Shown one piece after another: positions 1-8,670 of a stretch of DNA of 33,494 nt. Within the stretch, counting starts at the first letter, position 1; each line of letters begins with the position of its first letter. Position numbers and translations under genes: made by a program. The notes beneath the pieces were generated by a model. That model worked only from the letters and a program-made list of their open reading frames with translations, made no database searches and was not told the DNA's origin. This DNA is from Clostridia bacterium. GTDB lineage: Bacteria > Bacillota > Clostridia > Oscillospirales > CAG-272. The stretch spans positions 1 to 33,494 of the forward strand of contig JAFTVG010000020.1 in assembly GCA_017465885.1 (NCBI GenBank), in the 5' to 3' direction.

Positions 1-40
1 AGAGAGTTAACGGTTTTTAAGCCATTAGCTCTCTTTTTCT
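1..40 (+). terminator. Rho-independent terminator of a gene upstream of the window
   Basis: AGAGAG at 1-6 pairs with CTCTCT at 29-34. The stem continues inward (TTAACGG against CCATTAG, with one mismatch and one wobble) around a T/A-rich loop, and a short T run follows at 35-38. This is the form of an intrinsic terminator for a plus-strand gene lying before base 1. The 5' side may be cut by the window edge. Confidence 0.6.
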
Positions 41-45
41 GCTTT

Positions 46-227
46 GTGAAGTTTTTGCTGACGCAAAAGTGAAGTTGTGCAGATGCTTTGCATCAAGCAC
101 AGTGAAGTTGTTCGCCACGGGCTCACAGTGAAGTTAAGTTTGCCTTTACTTCGCCGCAAGGCGAAACTTCACTCACGAAGTGAACTTCACTATCGAAGAT
201 AACTTCACTTGCCCGAAGGGCAAACTT
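46..227. repeat. Array of small hairpins joined by a constant 9-bp AGTGAAGTT / AACTTCACT
   Basis: GTGAAGTT or AGTGAAGTT occurs at 46-53, 68-76, 101-109 and 127-135. Its reverse complement AACTTCACT occurs at 165-173, 183-191 and 201-209, with a partial copy at 223-227. The DNA between copies is mostly self-complementary: TTTGC-tgac-GCAAA, GATGC-ttt-GCATC, TCAC-gaag-TGA, TAT-cgaag-ATA and TGCCC-gaag-GGCA. The polarity of the constant unit flips near 150, so the whole array is itself roughly palindromic. No coding potential is seen. It resembles non-coding repeats of gut Clostridia; its function is unknown. Confidence 0.75.
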
Positions 228-228
228 A

Positions 229-267
229 GGTTTAGCGTGTTCTCCGTTAAGGAGAACACGCTAAACC
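229..267. terminator. 17-bp perfect hairpin downstream of upp
   Basis: The arm at 229-245 (GGTTTAGCGTGTTCTCC) is fully complementary to 251-267, with a 5-nt loop. It lies 22 nt past the upp stop codon, so it is a likely 3' end for the minus-strand uraA-upp transcript. The minus strand has no strong U-tract after it. On the plus strand a T run follows at about 275-281, so it could also act in that direction. Confidence 0.6.
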
Positions 268-288
268 ACAGCATCTTTTTTTGTTTCG

Positions 289-933
289 TTATTTTGTTCC
301 GAAGAGTCTGTCACCCGCATCGCCAAGACCGGGCAGGATGTAGCCGTGCTCGTTGAGACATCTGTCAAGGGTGGAAACGTAGATCTTTACGTCGGGATGG
401 GCTTCGGCAACTCTTGAAACGCCCTCGGGCGCGCCGATGATCGCCATAAACTTGATGTGCTTGCAGCCTCTCTTCTTTAAAAGGTCGATGGCGTCGCAGG
501 CACTGCCGCCGGTGGCAAGCATAGGGTCCACCAGCAGGACCATCTTGTCCTCCTCGTCGATATCGTAGGGCAGCTTGCAGTAGTAGGACTGGGGCTGGAG
601 GGTCTGCTCGTCGCGGTACATACCGATGTGTCCCACTCTTGCCGAGGGGAAGAGGGCGTGGATGCCGTTGACCATGCCAAGACCCGCCCGCAGGATGGGC
701 ACGATGGCAACCGAGTTGTCCTTTACCACCTGCTGGGTGCAGGTCTCAAGAGGGGTCGTGACCTCTTTTTCCACGGTGGGCACGTCCTTGAAGCATTCGT
801 AGGTCATCAGGGTGGTGATCTCCTCCACCAGCTCGCGGAATTCCTTGGTGCTGGTCTTTTCATCGCGCAGGATGGCGATCTTGTGTCTGATGAGAGGATG
901 ATCGAAAACGACCACGTTATCGTAGTTTTTCAT
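289..933 (-). CDS. upp: Uracil phosphoribosyltransferase
   Basis: Converts uracil and PRPP to UMP and pyrophosphate in the cytoplasm (pyrimidine salvage). The 214-residue length fits the family (about 208-215). The PRPP-binding loop [13 protein letters not shown] lies about two thirds along, and the C-terminal uracil-binding segment [17 protein letters not shown] ends the protein. The frame could open three codons earlier at a TTG (942), but AAAGGA at 944-949 is only 1 nt from that TTG and about 10 nt from the ATG at 931-933, so the ATG is chosen. It lies 24 bp after the uraA stop on the same strand, forming a uracil uptake and salvage operon. No promoter is seen between the two genes. Confidence 0.96.
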   Translation of the reverse strand: MKNYDNVVVFDHPLIRHKIAILRDEKTSTKEFRELVEEITTLMTYECFKDVPTVEKEVTTPLETCTQQVVKDNSVAIVPILRAGLGMVNGIHALFPSARVGHIGMYRDEQTLQPQSYYCKLPYDIDEEDKMVLLVDPMLATGGSACDAIDLLKKRGCKHIKFMAIIGAPEGVSRVAEAHPDVKIYVSTLDRCLNEHGYILPGLGDAGDRLFGTK

Positions 934-957
934 ATTCTTCAATTCCTTTCGGCAGCC

Positions 958-2349
958 TTATTTGGATTTTTTGAACTTGGTGAGGATGATGTTGGTGAGG
1001 ATGCCCAAGATCAGCGCGCAGGCGGTGGGGGTGATGAACACCTTGCCTGCGATCGCCATAGCCATACCGCCGATACCGGGGATCAGGATGGCAGAAACGG
1101 TGAACAGATTGGCGTTGTCCTCAAGATCCACCTTCTGGATCATCTTCAGACCCGAAACGGCGATGAAGCCGTAGAGAGTGATGCACACGCCACCCATCAC
1201 GCATCCGGGGATGGAGTCAAGGAAGGCGACGAAGGGAGAAACGAAGGCAACCAGCATTGCAAGAATGGCGGTGGTGGTGATGGTGATGACCGAGGCGTTT
1301 TTGGTGATGGCAACGCAGCCTACCGACTCACCGTAGGTGGTGTTGGGGCATCCGCCAAAGAGGGCGCCTGCAAGAGAGCCGATACCGTCGCCCAGCAGGG
1401 TTCTGTGAAGACCGGGATCCTCGATAAGATCCTTGCCGATGATGGAGGACAGGTTCTTGTGGTCTGCAAGATGCTCGGCAAATACCACGAAGGCAACGGG
1501 TGCGTAAGCGATGGCAACGGTGGCAAGATAGCTCCAATTGAAGGAAGAAAGTCCCTTTGCCGCATCAAGGAAGGTGAAATCGGGCAGGGTGAGGAAGGTG
1601 GACAGGCTTACCCCGTCGGCAACCAGTGCCTTGAAGGGGGCAAAGTCAATGATCATCAGCGATTCGTTGCCGGTTGCCATACCGATGAGGGTGAACACAA
1701 GACCGGTGAGATAGCCTGCCAGAATACCGATGATGAAGGGGATGAGCTTGACGAGCTTTTTGCCGTAAACCGAGCAAAGGATGATGACGGTGAAGGTGAC
1801 CAGCGCGCAGATGACCGACACCCAGGTGGCGGCTTTCATTTCAAAATAGCTGGACAGACCGAAGTCCACCTTGTTTCCGTAGGAGAAAACGTCGTTGACA
1901 GCCGCACCTGCAAGAGAAAGACCGATGAGGGCAACGGTGGGACCGATGACTGCGGTGGGCATCACCTTATTGATCCACTTGGTGCCTGCCAGCTTGACGA
2001 TCAGCGCCAAGATCACGTAGACAAGCGCCGCAAAAACGGTACCCAGCACCAGACCGAGATAGCCCAGCGTGCCGTTACCTGCCGCGCCGGCAAACGCCGC
2101 CAGCATGGGGCCGATGAAGGCAAAGGAGGAGCCCAGGAAAACGGGGCTGCGGAATTTGGTGAAGAGCTGGTAGACCAGCGTGCCCACGCCTGCGCCGAAG
2201 AGGGCAGAGGAGGCGGACATCCCGTTGCCGACGATCATCGGAACGGTGATGGTGGCAGCCATGATCGCAAGGAGCTGTTGGAAAGCGAAGATCAAAAGCT
2301 GAGGAAATTTGGGTTTGTCGTGGATGTCGTAAACGAGCTTGGTTGACAT
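958..2349 (-). CDS. uraA: Uracil/xanthine permease (NCS2 family)
   Basis: Integral membrane uracil:proton symporter that supplies upp. The 463-residue protein is almost entirely hydrophobic helices, with NCS2-type segments such as the GGCPNTTYGESVG loop around the middle and the gate-region helices before it. The frame extends 16 codons further upstream, but the start at MSTKLVYD (ATG 2347-2349) has GGAGGATCC just upstream, and the longer start would coincide with the transcription start. The promoter is at 2403-2431. It is the first gene of the operon with upp. The leader is about 48 nt and shows no PyrR-type attenuator. Confidence 0.95.
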   Translation of the reverse strand: MSTKLVYDIHDKPKFPQLLIFAFQQLLAIMAATITVPMIVGNGMSASSALFGAGVGTLVYQLFTKFRSPVFLGSSFAFIGPMLAAFAGAAGNGTLGYLGLVLGTVFAALVYVILALIVKLAGTKWINKVMPTAVIGPTVALIGLSLAGAAVNDVFSYGNKVDFGLSSYFEMKAATWVSVICALVTFTVIILCSVYGKKLVKLIPFIIGILAGYLTGLVFTLIGMATGNESLMIIDFAPFKALVADGVSLSTFLTLPDFTFLDAAKGLSSFNWSYLATVAIAYAPVAFVVFAEHLADHKNLSSIIGKDLIEDPGLHRTLLGDGIGSLAGALFGGCPNTTYGESVGCVAITKNASVITITTTAILAMLVAFVSPFVAFLDSIPGCVMGGVCITLYGFIAVSGLKMIQKVDLEDNANLFTVSAILIPGIGGMAMAIAGKVFITPTACALILGILTNIILTKFKKSK

Positions 2350-2402
2350 AATAGGATCCTCCAAAGTTATTCTATTGGGCAATGCGCTTGCCACCATCTG
2401 AC

Positions 2403-2431
2403 ATTATACTCGCTTTTTTTACAAAAGTCAA
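2403..2431 (-). promoter_or_regulatory. Promoter of the uraA-upp operon
   Basis: On the minus strand, TTGACT (2426-2431), a 17-nt spacer and TATAAT (2403-2408) give a near-consensus SigA promoter. Transcription would start near 2397, leaving a leader of about 48 nt. That leader holds only a short hairpin, GGCAA-gcgca-TTGCC. Confidence 0.8.
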
Positions 2432-2495
2432 TTGCTTTCGTGTAGTTTGTAAAAGAAGGATCTACTTTTTGGATGCGCTTGGGTGTTGCGCTTGC

Positions 2496-2524
2496 TTGAC
2501 AGGAAGGGACTTTCGTGATACAAT
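2496..2524 (+). promoter_or_regulatory. Promoter of the serine hydrolase gene
   Basis: TTGACA (2496-2501), a 17-nt spacer and TACAAT (2519-2524), followed by AGGAGGG at 2541-2547 and a GTG start at 2553. It is divergent from the uraA promoter with about 65 bp between the two -35 boxes. Confidence 0.85.
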
Positions 2525-2552
2525 ATAGTATCAAAAAAGTAGGAGGGCGAAG

Positions 2553-3329
2553 GTGAGAGAGCAGAAGATCCTTGAAGGTATTGAAAGAGAGATGGAGGCA
2601 CTTCCCGGGCACGTGGGCTTTTACTATAAAAGCTTGGTGACGGGAAAGGAATACGGCGTCAGAGAGGAGGAGATCTACTCTGCCGCCAGCGTGATCAAAT
2701 TTCCGCTGTTTTTGCATATTTTAGCCGAATGTGAGCAGGGAAGGATGTCCCTTGACGACGAGATCGTCACCGAGGAAGAGGACAAGGTTCCGGGATGCGG
2801 GGCGATCAGCCTTTTTACGGGCAGGGTCAAGACCGATCTGCGCACTCTCTGCCGTCTGATGATCTGCATCAGCGACAACACCGCCACCAACCGCCTCATC
2901 CGCCACTGCGGATTTGAAGAGATCGAAAGGGGCTTTGTGGCAATGGGCCTTGAAAAAACGAAGATCCGACGCTACCTTTTTGACGCCGAAACTACCGCCA
3001 AGGGCATTCGCAACACCATCAGCCCCAAGGAGCTGGGACTGCTTTTTCAGCGCCTTTACAGTGGGGAGTTTGTCAGCCGTGAGGTCAGCGACTACGCCCT
3101 TGACGTTCTGCTTGACCAGCAGATCGGGCATAAGCTGGGAGGAAAGCTTGAGGACGTTGCCATCGCCCACAAAACGGGGGAGGACAGCGGGCTGAGTAAC
3201 GATCTGGGCATCGTCTATGCTGACAAGCCCTTCGTGCTCTGCTTCACGGGACATCAAACCGACGTTTACCCCTTTGAAGACCTGATGCGCCGCGCGGCTT
3301 ACGATCTTTATATGGTGAATGGCGAGTGA
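2553..3329 (+). CDS. Class A beta-lactamase-fold serine hydrolase (beta-lactamase2-like)
   Basis: 258 residues with the three signature motifs of the penicillin-recognising serine enzyme fold: S46-V-I-K49 (nucleophile and base), S107-D-N109, and K207-T-G209. Two features argue against a classical resistance enzyme. There is no signal peptide: the N-terminus is highly charged. The omega-loop region (about 139-160, RRYLFDAETTAKGIRN) lacks the E-x-x-L-N deacylating Glu of class A beta-lactamases and looks like the D-x-E-A-x-x-x-G-x-x-N pattern of uncharacterised homologues. The GTG start has an ideal SD 5 nt upstream. The substrate is unknown; a cytoplasmic esterase or peptidase-like hydrolase is possible. 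Single-gene transcript. Confidence 0.85.
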   Translation: MREQKILEGIEREMEALPGHVGFYYKSLVTGKEYGVREEEIYSAASVIKFPLFLHILAECEQGRMSLDDEIVTEEEDKVPGCGAISLFTGRVKTDLRTLCRLMICISDNTATNRLIRHCGFEEIERGFVAMGLEKTKIRRYLFDAETTAKGIRNTISPKELGLLFQRLYSGEFVSREVSDYALDVLLDQQIGHKLGGKLEDVAIAHKTGEDSGLSNDLGIVYADKPFVLCFTGHQTDVYPFEDLMRRAAYDLYMVNGE

Positions 3330-3350
3330 TAAGAAAACTTTAGATACATA

Positions 3351-3379
3351 TTGAACTTTCTTTTAAAAGGTGATACAAT
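3351..3379 (+). promoter_or_regulatory. Promoter of the lipoprotein gene at 3446
   Basis: TTGAAC (3351-3356), a 17-nt spacer and TACAAT (3374-3379), with an AAGGAG SD at about 3433 before the ATG at 3446. The -35 box lies 21 bp past the hydrolase stop, so the two genes can be expressed independently. Confidence 0.75.
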
Positions 3380-3445
3380 GGTGAAAAGCGGTGTAAAAGC
3401 GCTTTGTTACACTATATTTTCTAATAATTAATAAGGAGAAATACT

Positions 3446-4207
3446 ATGAAAAAACAAAGTAAGTGTATTGCGGCATTCATACTGTTGGCAGCGTTAATGC
3501 TCTCTTTTGCAGGGTGCAAAGCACAGCTCTCAGACAAACGGGAAGGCTTTGAGGGAGCGGGATACGAGTCGGCAGAAAAGGCGGCGAAGGCGTACGCAGA
3601 GGCATTCCTTGCGGCAGATGTGGATGCAATGATTGCCACCTTTGCAGTCGAGACCTTTGTGGAAGGTTATGATTTGGACGAATATATCCAATTTAGAAAA
3701 TACTATAATTACATTTATGCCGAATGTGCCTTTGAAAACAGCGGGGAATTTCAAACCGCGGTCAATTACTATTCCCGCGTTGGCGATCTGGTTAATGATT
3801 TTAAGCAGCAGTATTTTTATTTGGTGCTGGATGAGTCGCCGAGCGGGAGTATGGAAACTGTTGTGAATTGGGAAGAAGCAGAGATTGCACAGTTTGTGGA
3901 TGTGATCAGCGATCCGAGCTTTGAGGAAAAGATGTCTAAAGCCTCGATCCACGATCTTTTAACTCCTGAAATGCTTGAGGGGGTGGATATGGCTGTGTAT
4001 GAACGGAACCATAGCCAATACGGACATTTAACCTGCGAAGAGATCACCTCCTATGCCATCGAGCTTGATTTTGACGGCGAGGAATACTACCTTTTCGTGG
4101 ATGTGGGATGCTATGACGGGGTTTGGTATAATATCAGCATCAACTCGATACTGGGCGTGAGCGCGGGTGCCGAGAATGGCTTTTCTATTATGCACAGAGC
4201 CGATTGA
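3446..4207 (+). CDS. Putative lipoprotein, function unknown
   Basis: 253 residues. A type II signal peptide is clear: positive start MKKQSK, hydrophobic core, and lipobox F-A-G-C24. The mature part is acidic and rich in aromatic residues, with a helical stretch soon after the Cys (about 40-60, SAEKAAKAYAEAF) typical of small extracytoplasmic NTF2-like or DUF4878-type folds. A more beta-like C-terminus carries DGVWYNI. That ending (D-G-x-W-Y) is common in NTF2-like lipoproteins, so this assignment is plausible but not proven. It has its own promoter and is followed by a repeat-rich intergenic region. Anchored to the outer face of the membrane by inference. Confidence 0.8.
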   Translation: MKKQSKCIAAFILLAALMLSFAGCKAQLSDKREGFEGAGYESAEKAAKAYAEAFLAADVDAMIATFAVETFVEGYDLDEYIQFRKYYNYIYAECAFENSGEFQTAVNYYSRVGDLVNDFKQQYFYLVLDESPSGSMETVVNWEEAEIAQFVDVISDPSFEEKMSKASIHDLLTPEMLEGVDMAVYERNHSQYGHLTCEEITSYAIELDFDGEEYYLFVDVGCYDGVWYNISINSILGVSAGAENGFSIMHRAD

Positions 4208-4217
4208 ATAGGAACGT

Positions 4218-4346
4218 TTTTCAAAAGAAAAACGGTTTTCCTCCATTCTTCCGAATTTTTTGAAGGTTTTTAAGGGATTTTTTGGGAAAGCCCCCTGAAT
4301 GGGATGGGGGGCAAAGCCCCCAAACAGCTTTTTTACAAATTGAAAC
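4218..4346. repeat. Intergenic repeat, copy A
   Basis: Begins with TTTTCAAAAGAAAA (4218-4231) and continues through CATTCTTCC, a GAAGGTTTT stretch and a GGGGGCAAAGCCCCC hairpin to end near TGAAAC (4341-4346). The same landmarks occur in the same order in copy B, 180-186 bp downstream. Non-coding. Within the larger 367-bp gap (4208-4574), the DNA between the copies holds only a CAACTG/CAGTTG hairpin at about 4351-4370. Confidence 0.75.
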
Positions 4347-4397
4347 GAGCCAACTGTTTTTGGACAGTTGACTCATTCGCGCGTATCGATAAACTTC

Positions 4398-4532
4398 TTT
4401 TCAAAAGAAAACCGGGTTTTAAACCACCCATTCTTCCAAAGTTTTTGAAGGTTTTCAGGAAACTTTTTACAAAAAGTTTCCTGAATGGGGGTTGGGGCAA
4501 AGCCCCAAATAACTTTTTTTACAGAATGAAAC
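4398..4532. repeat. Intergenic repeat, copy B
   Basis: Second copy of the unit at 4218-4346: TTTTCAAAAGAAAA (4398-4411), CATTCTTCC, GAAGGTTTTCAGG, then an additional AGGAAACTTTTT/AAAAAGTTTCCT hairpin, a GGGGCAAAGCCCC hairpin, and TGAAAC at 4527-4532. It differs from copy A by small insertions and substitutions, so the copies are not a recent duplication. Confidence 0.75.
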
Positions 4533-4574
4533 ACGGCAACGAGCGGTTTTTACCAATCGTTGCCGTGTTTTATT
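4531..4574. terminator. Terminator between the lipoprotein gene and alaS
   Basis: ACACGGCAACGA (4531-4542) pairs with TCGTTGCCGTGT (4557-4568) across a 14-nt loop. On the plus strand a T-rich tail follows (4568-4574), suiting the lipoprotein transcript. On the minus strand the hairpin follows the alaS stop directly, and a run of A on the plus strand is absent there, so its strength for alaS is less certain. Confidence 0.7.
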
Positions 4575-7208
<2,634 letters not shown>

Positions 7209-7230
7209 AATATATCTCTTCCTTTCAAAC

Positions 7231-7248
7231 GGTGTAAAAGTCTACACC
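7231..7248. promoter_or_regulatory. Inverted repeat at the alaS transcription start
   Basis: GGTGTA (7231-7236) and TACACC (7243-7248) are perfect 6-bp arms around AAAGTC. The site lies just downstream of the alaS -10 box and would overlap +1, the position of a repressor operator or of a 5' hairpin in the mRNA. No regulator is identified. Confidence 0.45.
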
Positions 7249-7250
7249 TT

Positions 7251-7278
7251 ATTATAGTTTTTTTCTTTCAAAAGTCAA
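7251..7278 (-). promoter_or_regulatory. Promoter of alaS
   Basis: On the minus strand, TTGACT (7273-7278), a 16-nt spacer and TATAAT (7251-7256). The -35 box sits inside a second inverted repeat, CAAAAGT/ACTTTTG (7269-7275 and 7281-7287). Confidence 0.75.
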
Positions 7279-7323
7279 GAACTTTTGTCAAAAAGCTTTG
7301 ATTTTCGTCCTTTTTCCTTGGAT

Positions 7324-8670
7324 CTACAGGGTGAATTCGGCAAAGCCGTCAAAGCTGCCGCAGTCATCTCCCTCGCCATCCTCCGCTTCTGCCTTCTTTT
7401 GGAGGGAGGGCAGGGCGGCGCCCACGATCTGATAGTAGTCGGCGTCGGGATTCTGGAGCATCACGTCCAACACCCCGATATACTCGCGGATGATCTCGCG
7501 GGGGGTGATCATCTCGTTTGCCCCCGCTCTGTCAAGACAGAGGGTGAGAAAGTGGCGGATCTGCTCCTCGCTGATGCTGCTTTTTTTGCCGTGATACTGT
7601 CCGTGCAGGTCGGTGAGTCGGTGGCAGAGGGCAAGAAGCTCACTGTCAGACATCCTCTTTAGGCGGATGATGGGACCCATCAGGTTGCGGTAGCCTCCCG
7701 CGGCGGCGATCCTGCCGTCGGAAAGTCGGCTCTTTAGCGCCTCGTAGCTGTAAAGCCCTCTGCGCTGATCCTCCAAAAAGGTGGGCGTGCCTCCAAAAAA
7801 GAGCCCCAACCCCGCGGCTCTGCCCTGCAGGGTATCGTTATACATGGAAAGAAGCTTTTCGTAGTTGGCTTCTCTTGAAATGCGGTTGGCGATCTTATAC
7901 AGGTTGACGCACTCGTCAATGAAGACGAGCAACCCTTTGTAGCCCAGCTGACGGACGAACAGTGCAAACAGCTTGATATAGTCAAACCAGCTGTCGTCGT
8001 CGATGATGCCCCCCACGCCAAGATCCCTTCGTGCTTCGGTCTTGGTGGTGTATTCACCGCGCAGCCATCTTAAGCATCTGCTCTTCTTTTCTTCGTCCAA
8101 GGCAACAGAGGCGCGGTAGTAGGCAAGAAGAACGCGGGCAAAGTCAAAGCCGCCCACCTGACCCTCCATACTGCCTGCCACGGCGTACACTCTTTTGGAA
8201 AGCTCGGCGTCAAAGGCGGAGGTGTCGGGCTGGTATCCTTCTGCGGCAAGGGCAGAGGACAGTCCGTCAAGCCACTTGGAGATCAGCCCTGCCAGCCCTC
8301 CGCCGTCGGGGGAGGTTCTGGTGGCAAGGTTTTTCATCAGCTCTCTGTAGGTGGCAAGCCCGGTGCCCGCTCTTCCGCAGATCCGTCTTTCGGGCGAAAG
8401 GTCGCAGTCGGCGCAGACGAATCCCTTTTCAAGGGCGTAGCCTCGCAGAAGCTGTAAAAGGAAGGATTTACCGCTTCCGTATTTGCCGATGATCAGTCGG
8501 GTCTTGCTTCCCCCCTCGGCGATCTCTTCAAGATCGTCGGCAAGGGCATTGATCTCCTCGCTTCGTCCCATGGCGATGTAGGGCGCGCCCACTCTTGGCA
8601 CCACGCCTGCCGAAAGGGACGAGAGCAGTCCCGACAGCACTCTTTTAGGTACTTTTAACTGTTGATCCAT
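7324..8670 (-). CDS. P-loop ATPase of the DUF2791 / BrxD-like family
   Basis: 448 residues. Walker A is G62-K-Y-G-S-G-K-S69, Walker B is VFIDE (249-253) in a hydrophobic strand, and a sensor-like FFGGTP follows at 291-296. This fits the DUF2791 ATP-binding proteins, which include BrxD of type 2 BREX islands, an AAA+-like family that usually travels with helicases. The family placement comes from motif pattern and context and was not searched. The C-terminus is acidic (about 425-440, E-D-G-E-G-D-D). GGAGGAGAT precedes the ATG, and the first 16 bp overlap the end of the TerB_N gene, so the two are translationally coupled. No helicase gene follows: alaS begins 115 bp downstream with its own promoter. 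Confidence 0.8.
   Translation of the reverse strand: MDQQLKVPKRVLSGLLSSLSAGVVPRVGAPYIAMGRSEEINALADDLEEIAEGGSKTRLIIGKYGSGKSFLLQLLRGYALEKGFVCADCDLSPERRICGRAGTGLATYRELMKNLATRTSPDGGGLAGLISKWLDGLSSALAAEGYQPDTSAFDAELSKRVYAVAGSMEGQVGGFDFARVLLAYYRASVALDEEKKSRCLRWLRGEYTTKTEARRDLGVGGIIDDDSWFDYIKLFALFVRQLGYKGLLVFIDECVNLYKIANRISREANYEKLLSMYNDTLQGRAAGLGLFFGGTPTFLEDQRRGLYSYEALKSRLSDGRIAAAGGYRNLMGPIIRLKRMSDSELLALCHRLTDLHGQYHGKKSSISEEQIRHFLTLCLDRAGANEMITPREIIREYIGVLDVMLQNPDADYYQIVGAALPSLQKKAEAEDGEGDDCGSFDGFAEFTL

Noticed and set aside
46..227. CRISPR array
   Set aside because: The constant unit is only 9 bp, occurs in both orientations, and the intervals are self-complementary hairpins of uneven length. No cas gene is present.
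628..2346. 572-residue open frame antisense to uraA and upp
   Set aside because: It is a shadow of the GC-rich coding strand: highly charged, full of Gly, Asp and His without any domain, and no ribosome-binding site. The uraA and upp genes on the other strand are unambiguous.
2350..2402. PyrR-type attenuator or riboswitch ahead of uraA
   Set aside because: The leader is about 48 nt with one 5-bp hairpin. There are no competing terminator/antiterminator stems.
2553..3329. Antibiotic-resistance beta-lactamase
   Set aside because: No signal peptide and no omega-loop Glu motif, so hydrolysis of beta-lactams cannot be claimed despite the S-x-x-K, S-D-N and K-T-G motifs.
7209..7330. T-box riboswitch for alaS
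   Set aside because: The promoter at 7251-7278 leaves a leader of about 35-40 nt, far too short for a T-box, and no T-box consensus is seen.
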